Numbered from the stretch's first letter, positions 36,322 through 45,365 are shown. The stretch is DNA of 64,000 nucleotides from Pseudomonadota bacterium (GCA_022572185.1 JACZWL010000002.1:1-64000), one strand, 5' to 3'. Made by a program: numbers and translations. Notes: generated by a model from the sequence alone, not told the origin.

Positions 36322-36481
36322 GACCCGGAGCCGACAGTCTGGATGTTCGCAGAGCGTCGCAGAATCCGAGCGGAGCAGGAGGCGAGAGTGAGGATTCTCC
36401 GATGCGAGCGCAGCCAGGGACGGCGCAACAAGCTTTAGCGAAGCGTGTCTCCAGACTGCCGGCTCCGGTCAGGCTTTTTTT
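36322..36481 (+). repeat. Structured intergenic repeat, copy 2, with T-run (sdaA terminator)
   Basis: This is homologous to 18681-18825. The outer arms are 36322-36343 and 36450-36470 (about 20 pairs, with GACAGTCTGGA facing TCCAGACTGCC). The inner stem AGAATCC/GGATTCT and small stem GCC-AGGGAC-GGC match the positions of copy 1 stems but with different bases. The outer arm is followed by TTTTTTTT (36474-36481), so it should terminate sdaA transcription. The right arm is also coding: it encodes the last residues and stop of sixA on the minus strand. Confidence 0.75.
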
Positions 36482-36971
36482 CTACGCGCTTCGGGTATTC
36501 GTAGATGACCGATTCGGTCTCTATATCGCGGTCCAGATTCCAGTCTTTAAGATCGATCGTGAATGACACGAAACCACAGGTGGGAATATTGTCGGTCAGG
36601 CTGGGTAAAAGGTAATTGGCAAAGTCGGTCAGGCCGGGATTATGGCCAACGATCATGATGCTGTTGAACCCGGTGTCCTGTTCGGCGATCAGTTTCACGA
36701 GACTCCTGACGGATGCGTGATACAGACGATCTTCCTGTTGCAGGAATTCCGCGGGGTAGCCGATTTCCCTGGCGACTATTTTTGCTGTGGTCCATGCACG
36801 CTCGGCCGGGCTGCTCAAAATCAATGATGGCCTGATCCCTGTTTGCTTGATTCGCTCTGCCATAATGGGAGCGTCGCGCTGACCACGGCGGTTCAACGGA
36901 CGCTCGCAGTCCTGAAGACTGGCATCCTTCCAGCTTGATTTTGCGTGTCGGAGTAGTGTAAGAGTCTTCAT
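36435..36971 (-). CDS. sixA: Phosphohistidine phosphatase SixA
   Basis: SixA is a histidine-phosphatase-superfamily enzyme removing phosphate from protein histidines. The 178-residue protein has the RHG-type motif TLLRHAKSSWKD, RPLNRRGQRDAPIMAERI, SPAERAWTTAKIV and the second catalytic histidine in VGHNPGLTDFANYL. I use the ATG at 36971 (MKTLTLLRHAK). The last ~12 residues (DRSRQSGDTLR) and stop codon are read from the right arm of a dispersed repeat, so the original C-terminus was probably different and a little shorter. Nothing catalytic is lost. Confidence 0.9.
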   Translation of the reverse strand: MKTLTLLRHAKSSWKDASLQDCERPLNRRGQRDAPIMAERIKQTGIRPSLILSSPAERAWTTAKIVAREIGYPAEFLQQEDRLYHASVRSLVKLIAEQDTGFNSIMIVGHNPGLTDFANYLLPSLTDNIPTCGFVSFTIDLKDWNLDRDIETESVIYEYPKRVEKKPDRSRQSGDTLR

Positions 36972-37000
36972 GTCAGGCACTGCTTACCGAACACGGGAGT

Positions 37001-37552
37001 TTACATCAATCCGGTTTGCAACCTCGCTTCATCGGACATCATGCTTTGATTCCATGGCGGATCGAAGACGAGTTCAACGCGCACGTCGGCAACGGTCGGA
37101 ATGACGGCAATTTTCTCCTGCGCGTCCTGGACGAGGATTTCGCCCATGCCGCAACCGGGTGCGGTCAATGTCATGTCGATACTGACAGACCGCTGGCCGT
37201 CCGTGCTTGAAGACACATCCAGGCGGTAAATCAGGCCGAGATCGACAACATTGATAGGAATCTCGGGGTCGAAGCAGGTTTTCAGCTGCTGCCAGATGAC
37301 GTCCTCGATGTCCTTGTCGGTGGCGTTTTCAGGGATCGCCGGGGGAGGTACCGGCTCCTTGCCCAATGCATCGGCGTCGCTGCCCGCAATTCGAAAGAGA
37401 TTACCCTCGACATAGACTGTAAAGCTGCCGCCCAGAGCCTGGGTGATAAACCCACTCGTGCCCGCGCGAAGTTGCAGTTCTTCTCCCGCGGGAATGACGA
37501 CTGCCCTGACGTCGCGAGACAGTGAAAAGGGTTCGTTGGAGTATCCAAACAT
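37001..37552 (-). CDS. sufT: Fe-S assembly auxiliary protein SufT (DUF59/MIP18 family)
   Basis: SufT-type proteins help mature Fe-S proteins, and the gene ends the suf operon here. From the ATG at 37552 the 183-residue protein has an N-terminal domain (SRDVRAVVIPAGEELQLRAGTSGFITQALGGSFTVYV, ending near DADALG) and a DUF59 domain (DIEDVIWQQLKTCFDPEIPINVVDLGLIYRLD, MTLTAPGCGMGEILVQDAQ, VELVFDPPWNQSMMSDEARLQ). The DPEIP and TAPGC motifs are diagnostic. A longer frame upstream overlaps sufU and is unlikely. Confidence 0.88.
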   Translation of the reverse strand: MFGYSNEPFSLSRDVRAVVIPAGEELQLRAGTSGFITQALGGSFTVYVEGNLFRIAGSDADALGKEPVPPPAIPENATDKDIEDVIWQQLKTCFDPEIPINVVDLGLIYRLDVSSSTDGQRSVSIDMTLTAPGCGMGEILVQDAQEKIAVIPTVADVRVELVFDPPWNQSMMSDEARLQTGLM

Positions 37553-37560
37553 GCAGGCGC

Positions 37561-38049
37561 CTACTCTGTCGTCGCTGGTTGTGATTTGCGCTGGATGGCT
37601 GAATTCAGCGCATGCCAGGCGAGGGTTGCGCATTTCACTCTTGACGGAAACTCCCTGACGCCTTCAAGGGCCCTCAGCTTGCCAAGGTTGATGTCATCGC
37701 CCGCGTTATCGTTGTCCGTAGGCTGCACGCCGGCAAGCCGAGTGACGAGTGCCGAAAAGTACTTGAGCGCTTCGTCGGTATGCAGTCCGATGACCATGTC
37801 TGTCAGCAGAGATGCCGAGGCAACGGAGATTGCGCATCCGGATCCTTCGAAGCGGGCGTCGCTGATGCGATCGTCACCGTCGATGCGAAAATACATTTTG
37901 AGTTTGTCGCCGCATAAAGGATTGATTCCTTCAGCGGTGTGTGTTGCATCTGGCAGCTTGCCGAAGTGTCGCGGACTGCGGGCATGGTCGAGTATCAGTT
38001 CCCTGTAAAGGTCCTGGAGTTCGTCGCTTGTTTGAGCCAGCGACGTCAT
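37561..38049 (-). CDS. sufU: SUF system scaffold/sulfur-transfer protein SufU
   Basis: An IscU-fold protein that in SUF systems accepts sulfur from SufS, usually as a zinc protein. The 162-residue sequence shows LYRELILDHARSPRHFG, the first cysteine in NPLCGDKLKMY, the second in FEGSGCAISVASASLLTD and the third in VKCATLAWHAL. The insertion between the second and third (about 20 extra residues with LRALEGVREFPSR) marks SufU rather than IscU. There is no sufE in the operon, consistent with SufU partnering SufS. It overlaps sufS by 4 bp. Confidence 0.92.
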   Translation of the reverse strand: MTSLAQTSDELQDLYRELILDHARSPRHFGKLPDATHTAEGINPLCGDKLKMYFRIDGDDRISDARFEGSGCAISVASASLLTDMVIGLHTDEALKYFSALVTRLAGVQPTDNDNAGDDINLGKLRALEGVREFPSRVKCATLAWHALNSAIQRKSQPATTE

Positions 38050-39302
38050 CGAGAAAATATTTCCTTAGCTCTGCCAAGACTGTCGACCAGTGCATCTACG
38101 TCCTGCCTGTTGTTGTACAGCGCGAGTGATGCGCGTGCCGTGCCTGCAATGCCGTAGAAATCCATGACCGGCATTGCGCAATGATGACCGGTGCGCACGG
38201 CGACGCCCTGGCGGTCGAGGATGGTGCCAAGATCATGTGGGTGAATGTCGTCGAGCAGGAATGATTGAACGCTGGCTTTTTGCTTCGCCGTACCGATCAA
38301 TCGAATGCCATCGACCGTTTGCAGCTGCCCGGTCAGATAGGCAAGCAGCTCGCTCTCGTATTCGGCGATCCGGTCCATGCCAAGCGACTGCAGATAGTCG
38401 ACTGCTGCACCGAGGCCGACCGCGCCCGAAATGTTGGGTGTCCCTGCTTCAAACTTGTACGGCAAGTCGTTATACGTCGTGCCATCGAACCTGACTTCGA
38501 GAATCATGTCTCCGCCGCCCTGGTACGGTGGCATCTTCTCCAGATGCGCTTCCTTGCCGTATAAAATGCCCATGCCGGTCGGCCCGAACATCTTGTGTCC
38601 GGAAAACGCGTAAAAATCACAGTCGAGGCTCTGCACATCGACGGGCATATGCGGCACTGCCTGTGCGCCATCGAGCAAAACGGGGATTCCCCGGCTACGG
38701 GCTTCTCGGATGATATCGGGTACTGGAAGAACGGTGCCCAGCGCGTTTGAAACGTGAGCCATCGCCAGCATCTTGACGTTCTCATCGAGTTGCGCAATCA
38801 GCGTGTCCAATTCAACCTGTCCGCGCTGGTCGATTGCTGCGACCAACAATTCGGCGCCGGTCTGTTCACAGACGAGTTGCCACGGGACGATATTCGAGTG
38901 GTGTTCCAGGTGCGTAATCAGGATCTTGTCGCCGCGCTTCAGGGTCGGTCGGCAGAAGCTCTGGGCAACGAGGTTGATCGACTCCGTTGTGCCGCTGGTG
39001 TAGACCACTTCGCGCCGTGAAGCGGCGTTCACAAAAGCGCGAATCCTGTCACGGGCGCCTTCGTAGGCTTCTGTCGCCCGGTGACTCAAGGTATGCACAC
39101 CACGATGAACATTGGCATGGTCGTGCCGCTGATATTCGGCAATTGTGTCGATGACTATTGCCGGTTGCTGTGAAGAGGCCGCACTGTCGAGATAGACGAG
39201 TGGATGACCGTTGACATTCTGTGTCAGCGCAGGGAAATCGGCGCGGCAGTTCGCAATATCGACGATATTGTCTTCAGCATCAGTAAGCCTGATGTGGCTC
39301 AT
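38046..39302 (-). CDS. sufS: Cysteine desulfurase SufS
   Basis: This is a group II PLP cysteine desulfurase that provides sulfur for cluster assembly. The 418-residue protein has PLVYLDSAASSQQPAIVID, NVHRGVHTLSHRATEAYEGAR, the PLP lysine in DFYAFSGHKMFGPTGMGILYG and the active-site cysteine in VAVRTGHHCAMPVM. The loop before the cysteine is short, as in SufS enzymes that need SufE or SufU. Start and stop both overlap neighbouring suf genes by 4 bp, indicating coupling. Confidence 0.95.
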   Translation of the reverse strand: MSHIRLTDAEDNIVDIANCRADFPALTQNVNGHPLVYLDSAASSQQPAIVIDTIAEYQRHDHANVHRGVHTLSHRATEAYEGARDRIRAFVNAASRREVVYTSGTTESINLVAQSFCRPTLKRGDKILITHLEHHSNIVPWQLVCEQTGAELLVAAIDQRGQVELDTLIAQLDENVKMLAMAHVSNALGTVLPVPDIIREARSRGIPVLLDGAQAVPHMPVDVQSLDCDFYAFSGHKMFGPTGMGILYGKEAHLEKMPPYQGGGDMILEVRFDGTTYNDLPYKFEAGTPNISGAVGLGAAVDYLQSLGMDRIAEYESELLAYLTGQLQTVDGIRLIGTAKQKASVQSFLLDDIHPHDLGTILDRQGVAVRTGHHCAMPVMDFYGIAGTARASLALYNNRQDVDALVDSLGRAKEIFSR

Positions 39303-40603
39303 TGGGAATCACCGTGAATGAGTGCATCCAGACGCTGGTCTGTTTTCTGAGCGATATAGGCATGAGTCTCGGCAATCGGAGCCGCCGCTAGAATTCGGGC
39401 AGCGAATGCCCGTGTCAAAAGCTGCACCGCTGCGTCGCGGTCGAGCCCCCGAGACCGAAGATAGAAGAGGGCGGAATTGTCGAGCTGGCCAACCGTCGCA
39501 CCGTGGGCGCATTTCACGTCCTCGGCGTAGATCTCCAGCTCCGGTTTGGTATCGATTTCTGCTGTCTCCGACAACAGCAGATTGTGGTTCGACTGCTCGG
39601 CGTCAGTACCATCCGCACCTTTATGGACGATCGCCTTGCCATTGAAGACACATCGGGAACGACCGCCCAGTATGCCGCGATACTCTTCCCGGCTCTGCGA
39701 CGGGCCGACACGGTGATCGATGCGTGTATGGTTGTCGATATGTTGCTTACCGGAGGCAAGGTAGAGGCCATTCAGATTGACTGATGCGCCCGGCTCCATG
39801 ATATTGACTGCTACATCGTTCCTGATCAGTGAGCCGCCGAAATCGAAGCTCGCGTAGTCGAAATATGCATCGCGCCGTAAATCTGCGATGAGCTTTCCGA
39901 CCTGCATGTGACTATCCGCTCTTTCCTGTATGCGCACGAAGCCGACCCGGGCACCGTCCGCGACACGCAGTTGTATGACCGTATTCGCAAACTGTGGATC
40001 GGATCCGACCGATACATGAGCTTCGATAATGTCGATCGTTGCGCCGGCGTCAACATCGATGATGAGCCGTGCCTGGCTAAGGTCGCCTTGTGTTGCCTCA
40101 TCAACGAACAGAAAGGCGAGCGGCTTCGACGGATTGGCAGACGGCTGAACCCTCACTCGTAGTCCGTCCTGCAATAACGCTGCGTTAAAGCTCGTCATCG
40201 GATCATTGGCAATGATTGCTGCGACGTCGCCGTTTTGGCTGAGCTTCGTGATGCTGACGCCGTTTGACCGCAGGTCATTCGCGCCAGGCATGGTATCGAC
40301 GGTAGCGATGCCATTCGCGACGACGATCCAGTATGCATCGATGCTTTCAGTGATCGCTTTGACAGCCTCTTCGGCAGCGGCAGTCAAGTTCGACTCGGGT
40401 GAGGCAACAATATCGTTGCCCAACCAGGTATTACTGAGTTCAACGGCGTGGCGGAGGTTCGTGTACTTCCAGTCTTCGTCGCTGACCGTCGGGAAGCCGG
40501 ATGTCGCAAAGTGCGCCAATGCCGCTTTGCGTGCTGGCGTCAACGCGTCTTCAGGCATTCGCCTGACGGCTGCCTCAAGCAGCTCATGCGCGATCGCGAT
40601 CAT
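39299..40603 (-). CDS. sufD: Fe-S cluster scaffold subunit SufD
   Basis: SufD forms the SufBC2D scaffold complex with SufB and the ATPase SufC. The 434-residue protein is less conserved than SufB but has the right-handed beta-helix region and the late family motifs YRGILGGRSRCVFNGKAIVHKGADGTDAEQSN, LLLSETAEIDTKPELEIYAEDVKCAHGATVGQLD (catalytic-site His/Cys region) and FYLRSRGLDRDAAVQLLTRAFA. It overlaps both sufC and sufS by 4 bp in the order B-C-D-S. Confidence 0.94.
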   Translation of the reverse strand: MIAIAHELLEAAVRRMPEDALTPARKAALAHFATSGFPTVSDEDWKYTNLRHAVELSNTWLGNDIVASPESNLTAAAEEAVKAITESIDAYWIVVANGIATVDTMPGANDLRSNGVSITKLSQNGDVAAIIANDPMTSFNAALLQDGLRVRVQPSANPSKPLAFLFVDEATQGDLSQARLIIDVDAGATIDIIEAHVSVGSDPQFANTVIQLRVADGARVGFVRIQERADSHMQVGKLIADLRRDAYFDYASFDFGGSLIRNDVAVNIMEPGASVNLNGLYLASGKQHIDNHTRIDHRVGPSQSREEYRGILGGRSRCVFNGKAIVHKGADGTDAEQSNHNLLLSETAEIDTKPELEIYAEDVKCAHGATVGQLDNSALFYLRSRGLDRDAAVQLLTRAFAARILAAAPIAETHAYIAQKTDQRLDALIHGDSQ

Positions 40604-41358
40604 GCGCTTGCTGCCTCCCGTACCCAGTCGTAGCCTTTGTCTTCGAGTTGCTGCGCAAGCGTCTTGTCGCCCGAACGAACGATCCGGCCCTCGGACAGCA
40701 CATGAACAAAGTCGGGTTCGACATAGTCGAGGAGGCGCTGATAGTGGGTAATCACTATGATCGCCCGGTCCGGGCTCCGCATGGCATTGATACCCTTGGC
40801 GACTGCCTTCAGCGCGTCGATATCGAGGCCGGAGTCGGTTTCATCGAGGATTGCAAGCCGTGGCTCCAGCATCACCATCTGCAAAATCTCGTTGCGTTTC
40901 TTTTCACCGCCGGAAAAACCTTCATTTACGCCGCGGTTCAGGAAACTCGGATCCATGTCGAGATCCTTCATTTTTTCGCGGGCGAGTTGCAGGAACTCGA
41001 AGGCATCGACTTCGCTCCGCCCCTCGTGTCTGCGTTTTGCGTTAATCGCCGCCTTCAGAAGATATGCGTTATTCACGCCCGGAATTTCGACCGGATACTG
41101 GAAGCCGAGAAACACGCCCGTTCTGGCGCGTTCCTCAGGCGTGAGTTCGAGGAGATCCTGTCCATCGTATTGCACGGTGCCATCCGTGACGACGTAATCA
41201 TCGTGGCCGGCAATCACCAGCGCGAGCGTGCTCTTCCCGGAGCCGTTCGGTCCCATGATCGCATGCACTTCGCCCGCATTGACCTTTAGCGAAAGTCCTT
41301 TGAGGATCTCTGCGTCACCAACTGTAGTTTTGAGGTTGTTTATTTCAAGCATATTCAT
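40600..41358 (-). CDS. sufC: Fe-S assembly ATPase SufC
   Basis: SufC is an ABC-type ATPase driving conformational change of SufBD. The 252 residues from the ATG at 41358 (MNMLEINNLKTTVGDAEILKGLSL) include Walker A IMGPNGSGKSTLA, the Q-loop region FLGFQYPVEIPGV, signature GFSGGEKKRNEILQM and Walker B LAILDETDSGLDIDAL. An in-frame extension upstream would overlap sufB by about 55 bp and lacks similarity. Length is typical. Confidence 0.95.
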   Translation of the reverse strand: MNMLEINNLKTTVGDAEILKGLSLKVNAGEVHAIMGPNGSGKSTLALVIAGHDDYVVTDGTVQYDGQDLLELTPEERARTGVFLGFQYPVEIPGVNNAYLLKAAINAKRRHEGRSEVDAFEFLQLAREKMKDLDMDPSFLNRGVNEGFSGGEKKRNEILQMVMLEPRLAILDETDSGLDIDALKAVAKGINAMRSPDRAIIVITHYQRLLDYVEPDFVHVLSEGRIVRSGDKTLAQQLEDKGYDWVREAASA

Positions 41359-41371
41359 CTTTGTTGGACCA

Positions 41372-42820
41372 CTAGCCAACGGCGCCTTCGAGGCTGACGT
41401 TGAGCAAATTCTGTGCTTCGACGGCAAATTCCATCGGCAGCTGTTTAAATACGTCTTTACAAAAGCCGTTAACGATCATGTTGACGGCATCCTCCTCCGA
41501 GATGCCGCGCTGGCGGCAGTAAAACAACTGATCCTCGGAAATCTTCGAGGTCGTAGCTTCGTGTTCGATTATTGCGGTCGGATTCTTCACTTCCATATAA
41601 GGGAACGTGTGGGCGCCACAGTCTTTGCCGATCAAGAGTGAATCACATCGCGTGTAATTACGCGCGTCTTTCGCCTGCGGCATGATTCTCACAAGCCCTC
41701 TGTAAGCACTTTGTGCACGACCGGCCGAGATTCCTTTCGCAACAATCGTGCTTCTCGTGTTGCGACCGATGTGGATCATCTTCGTGCCGGTATCCGCTTG
41801 CTGCATGTTGTTGACAACGGCAACCGAATAAAACTCACCAACTGAATTTTCGCCGCGCAGAATGCAGCTCGGATATTTCCAGGTGATTGCCGAGCCGGTT
41901 TCAACCTGAGTCCAGGAAATCTTCGAGTTGTCGCCGCGGCAGTCGCCTCGCTTGGTCACAAAGTTGTAAATGCCGCCAATGCCGTTCTCGTCGCCCGGAT
42001 ACCAGTTTTGCACGGTCGAGTACTTGATCTGGGCATCTTTCAGCGCGACCAGCTCGACCACTGCTGCATGTAGCTGGTTCTCGTCCCGCATCGGCGCAGT
42101 GCATCCTTCGAGGTAGCTGACGTAGCTACCCTCATCGGCGATGATCAGCGTCCTCTCGAACTGGCCCGTATTGGCGGCGTTGATCCGGAAATAAGTCGAC
42201 AGTTCCATCGGGCAGCGGACGCCTTTCGGCACATAGACAAAGGAACCGTCGCTGAAGACTGCAGAGTTCAACGTGGCGTAGAAATTGTCGCGGTACGGAA
42301 CGACCGAACCGAGATACTTCCTGATCAGATCGGGATGGTTGGTAACGGCTTCCGAAAACGGACAAAAAATAACGCCGGCCTCGAACAGTTTATCCTTGAA
42401 GGTCGTTGCGACCGAGACGCTGTCGAACACCGCATCTACTGCTACGCCTGCAAGTTTGGCGCGCTCGTGCAACGGAATACCGAGTTTTTCATATGTCTCG
42501 AGCAGCTTCGGGTCGACGTCGTCCAGGCTTTTCGGGCGATCTTCATCCGATATCGGCGCAGAGAAATAGGAGATCTTCTGAAAATCGATTTTGGGGTAGT
42601 GCACATGCGCCCAGGCCGGTTCCTGCATCGTCAGCCAGTGGCGATACGCTTTGAGACGCCATTCGAGCATGAACTCCGGCTCGTCTTTCTTTGCGGAAAT
42701 CGCGCGGACGATATCCTCATCCAGCCCGGGAGGCAGGCTGTCCGATTCGATGTCAGTAACGAATCCGTGCTCGTAACGACGATTGACCAGAGACTCTATG
42801 TCATTTCTCTCGGTGGACAT
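41372..42820 (-). CDS. sufB: Fe-S cluster scaffold subunit SufB
   Basis: SufB carries the nascent cluster. The 482-residue protein shows [129 protein letters not shown] and, near the end, [39 protein letters not shown]. All are hallmarks of SufB. It is the first structural gene, 3 bp after sufR. Confidence 0.96.
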   Translation of the reverse strand: MSTERNDIESLVNRRYEHGFVTDIESDSLPPGLDEDIVRAISAKKDEPEFMLEWRLKAYRHWLTMQEPAWAHVHYPKIDFQKISYFSAPISDEDRPKSLDDVDPKLLETYEKLGIPLHERAKLAGVAVDAVFDSVSVATTFKDKLFEAGVIFCPFSEAVTNHPDLIRKYLGSVVPYRDNFYATLNSAVFSDGSFVYVPKGVRCPMELSTYFRINAANTGQFERTLIIADEGSYVSYLEGCTAPMRDENQLHAAVVELVALKDAQIKYSTVQNWYPGDENGIGGIYNFVTKRGDCRGDNSKISWTQVETGSAITWKYPSCILRGENSVGEFYSVAVVNNMQQADTGTKMIHIGRNTRSTIVAKGISAGRAQSAYRGLVRIMPQAKDARNYTRCDSLLIGKDCGAHTFPYMEVKNPTAIIEHEATTSKISEDQLFYCRQRGISEEDAVNMIVNGFCKDVFKQLPMEFAVEAQNLLNVSLEGAVG

Positions 42821-42823
42821 TTC

Positions 42824-43285
42824 CTAAGGCCTCCTGCCAACGTTGATCGGGATGCCGCCCAGGTTGAAACGCGGCACCGGGCTGTTGATGCGTTGCAGGT
42901 CGGCAAGACTTATGTCGTCAAGCGCGCGCCGAATCGCGAGATTGATGCGCTGCCAGGCGTTACCGACGTTGCAAATCGGCTCATAATCGCAATGACTATT
43001 GCTTGCACTGCACTCGGTTATCGAGATCGGACCCTCCAGCGCGTCAATGACTTCGGCGGCGCTGATTTGCCGTGACTGTCTGGCCAGGCAGTAGCCGCCA
43101 TGCGCACCGCGTGTCGATGTCACCAACTCTGCTTTCGCCAGCGCTTTCAATAGCTTGCTGACAGTCGGCAGTGCGAGGCCGCTGGCCTCGGCGACCTCGG
43201 CCGCGCTGACGCAGCTCGAGCCCTTGTTGGGCAGGTGGGCCAGCACGACCGTGCCGTAATCGGTCAATCTGCTCATCCGCAACAT
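42824..43285 (-). CDS. Rrf2-family SUF regulator (SufR/IscR-like)
   Basis: The 153-residue (or 150 from the second ATG at 43276) protein is an Rrf2 winged-helix regulator: MSRLTDYGTVVLAHL, the recognition helix region VSAAEVAEASGLALPTVSKLLKALAKAELV, STRGAHGGYCLAR, and three C-terminal cysteines in TECSASNSHCDYEPIC that probably bind an Fe-S cluster. Such proteins at the head of suf operons repress them when Fe-S supply is adequate. An IscR-like palindrome lies 26 bp upstream, supporting autoregulation. Confidence 0.9.
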   Translation of the reverse strand: MLRMSRLTDYGTVVLAHLPNKGSSCVSAAEVAEASGLALPTVSKLLKALAKAELVTSTRGAHGGYCLARQSRQISAAEVIDALEGPISITECSASNSHCDYEPICNVGNAWQRINLAIRRALDDISLADLQRINSPVPRFNLGGIPINVGRRP

Positions 43286-43310
43286 GGCGATGTTCCATTT
43301 GGAGGAAAGG

Positions 43311-43325
43311 GGACTATTTTAGTCC
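43311..43325 (-). promoter_or_regulatory. Candidate Rrf2/IscR-type operator and -10 of the suf operon
   Basis: A perfect palindrome GGACTA-AAA-TAGTCC, flanked upstream on the minus strand by AAATA, resembles the type 1 IscR site (ATA..YGACTRWWWYAGTCR..TAT). It contains TAAAAT, a plausible -10, so binding would block RNA polymerase. It stands 26 bp before the regulator gene. The match to the regulator is inferred from position and pattern. Confidence 0.65.
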
Positions 43326-43507
43326 TATTTAGGGTTTCTGGCCAGCCGCGAGACAGAATTTTTCTGCGTTCCCGGATTCGTTGACCAGTGGCAAACCGGG
43401 GCTGAATATTTGCTATCCTAACGTTGTCGCCGATTTGCACCGGATGCGGGTCTCAAACCGGGTCCGGACATAAGAAATAACGAAGACGATAATCTGGAGA
43501 AAACTCA

Positions 43508-44527
43508 GTGAACGTGAATGAACTAAATTCCGTGGCGAACGGAATGCTTGGAAATGGCAAAGGAATTCTGGCCGCCGATGAGAGTTCTCCGACGATCAAG
43601 AAGCGATTCGACTCGATCGACGCGGAATCAACCGAAGAAAACCGGCGGCGCTACCGGGAAATGCTGTTCGCCACTGCCGGCGTCGCCGACTACATCGGTG
43701 GAGTCATTTTGTTTGACGAGACGATTCGTCAGAACACGACTGACGGAGTGCTGTTTCCGCAATATCTCAGCGATCGGGGCATGATCCCCGGCATCAAGGT
43801 CGACAAAGGCGCTAAAGCACTGGCCGGATTCCCCGGCGAGACCGTCACGGAAGGCCTCGATGGCCTGCGGGAGCGCCTCGAAGAATACGCTGACCTGGGT
43901 GCGAAATTCGCGAAGTGGCGGGCGGTTATCCATATCGGCGACGGCATTCCCAGCGATTATTGCATCAGTGCAAATGCCCATGCGCTTGCCCGTTACGCGG
44001 CCTTGTGCCAGGAAGCCGGCATCGTGCCGATCGTTGAACCCGAAGTGCTGATGGACGGCGACCACAGCATCGAGCGATGCGAGGAAGTCACTGTGGCGAC
44101 GCTGGACGTCGTTTTCGCGGAGCAGAAGGCTCATCGTGTCGCGCTCGAGGGCATTGTGCTTAAACCTAACATGGTGATCTCCGGTACCGCCGCAGCGAAC
44201 CGTGCCGGCCCTCAGGAGGTTGCCGAAGCAACGCTGCGCTGCCTGAAGGCAACGGTGCCGGCCGAAGTTCCCGGGATTGCGTTTCTGTCCGGCGGACAGA
44301 CCGCAGAAGAGGCGACCGAACACCTGGGGCTTATGAACCAGATGGGCGAGCTGCCCTGGGAGCTGTCATTCTCCTATGGCAGGGCGCTACAGGCGCCGGC
44401 ATTGGACGCCTGGCGCGGCGACGAAGCGAACTTTGCGGCCGGACAGGAGGCCCTGTTCAAGAGGGCCAGACTGAACAGCCTTGCTCGTCTTGGCAAGTAT
44501 GAGGTCGCTATGGAATCGGCAGCATAA
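43508..44527 (+). CDS. fba: Class I fructose-bisphosphate aldolase
   Basis: The Schiff-base aldolase splits fructose-1,6-bisphosphate in glycolysis and makes it in gluconeogenesis. The 339-residue protein has NGKGILAADESSPTIKKRF, GGVILFDETIRQ, the catalytic lysine in GIVLKPNMVISG, and IAFLSGGQTAEEATEHLGLMN. It starts at a GTG with GGAG upstream. The class I (animal-like) form is less common in gammaproteobacteria than the class II zinc enzyme. mlaF begins 16 bp downstream, so the mla genes may be transcribed from the fba promoter. Confidence 0.93.
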   Translation: MNVNELNSVANGMLGNGKGILAADESSPTIKKRFDSIDAESTEENRRRYREMLFATAGVADYIGGVILFDETIRQNTTDGVLFPQYLSDRGMIPGIKVDKGAKALAGFPGETVTEGLDGLRERLEEYADLGAKFAKWRAVIHIGDGIPSDYCISANAHALARYAALCQEAGIVPIVEPEVLMDGDHSIERCEEVTVATLDVVFAEQKAHRVALEGIVLKPNMVISGTAAANRAGPQEVAEATLRCLKATVPAEVPGIAFLSGGQTAEEATEHLGLMNQMGELPWELSFSYGRALQAPALDAWRGDEANFAAGQEALFKRARLNSLARLGKYEVAMESAA

Positions 44528-44543
44528 TCGTGTTTGCCGCCAA

Positions 44544-45359
44544 ATGAATGATGCGACCGACAATCTGATAGAGATACGCGATCTCGACTACACGCGCGGG
44601 CGGCGACAGATATTCAGGGGGCTGAATATCACGATCAAGCGCGGGCAGATTACCGCCATCATGGGTCCCAGCGGCACCGGCAAGACGACGCTCCTGAGCC
44701 TGATTACCCGTCAATTGCGGCCGGATCGCGGCAGTATTGTCGTCGACGGTATCGACGTTTCGGCGTTGAACCAGAAGGAGCTGTACCGGTTCCGCCGCCG
44801 CTTCGGCATGCTGTTCCAGAATGGTGCGTTGCTGACAGACCTCAGTGTCTTCGAAAACGTCGCGTTCCCGTTACGGGAACATACGAAACTGCCGAACAGG
44901 CTGATCCGTCACATTGTGCTGACAAAGCTGCATGCGGTCGGACTGCGTGGTGCCGCCGACATGATGCCGTCCGAATTATCGGGTGGTATGGCGCGCCGCA
45001 TTGCGCTCGCCCGGGCGATGGTGATGGACCCGGATATCCTCATCTACGACGAGCCGTTTGTCGGGCTGGATCCGATATCGATGGGTGTGATTGTCAGACT
45101 GGTCCGGCAGATGAACGACGCACTCGGTATCTCCAGCATTCTGGTCAGTCACGACGTACAGGAAATCGCTGCAGTCGCTGATTGCAGTTACCTGATAGCG
45201 GACGGCAAAGTGGCTGCCTCGGGCAGCCCGGACGAACTCAGCAACACCAGTTCCGAAGTTGTCAAGCAGTTTATGCACGGCATGGCAGACGGTCCGGTCG
45301 CGTTTCATTACGCAGCGCCGAATTATGCCGAGCAACTACTCGGCCGGGATGTAGAGTAA
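44544..45359 (+). CDS. mlaF: Phospholipid-transport ABC ATPase MlaF
   Basis: MlaF is the ATPase of the MlaFEDB inner-membrane complex that moves phospholipids between the membranes to preserve outer-membrane asymmetry. From the ATG at 44544 (271 aa) it carries Walker A IMGPSGTGKTTLLSL, the Q-loop FRRRFGMLFQNGALL, signature MPSELSGGMARRIALARA and Walker B DILIYDEPFVGLDPI, then the H-loop ILVSHDVQEI. A C-terminal extension after VKQFMHG is characteristic of MlaF and contacts MlaB. It starts the mlaFEDCB operon. Confidence 0.94.
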   Translation: MNDATDNLIEIRDLDYTRGRRQIFRGLNITIKRGQITAIMGPSGTGKTTLLSLITRQLRPDRGSIVVDGIDVSALNQKELYRFRRRFGMLFQNGALLTDLSVFENVAFPLREHTKLPNRLIRHIVLTKLHAVGLRGAADMMPSELSGGMARRIALARAMVMDPDILIYDEPFVGLDPISMGVIVRLVRQMNDALGISSILVSHDVQEIAAVADCSYLIADGKVAASGSPDELSNTSSEVVKQFMHGMADGPVAFHYAAPNYAEQLLGRDVE

Positions 45360-45365
45360 GTCCCG

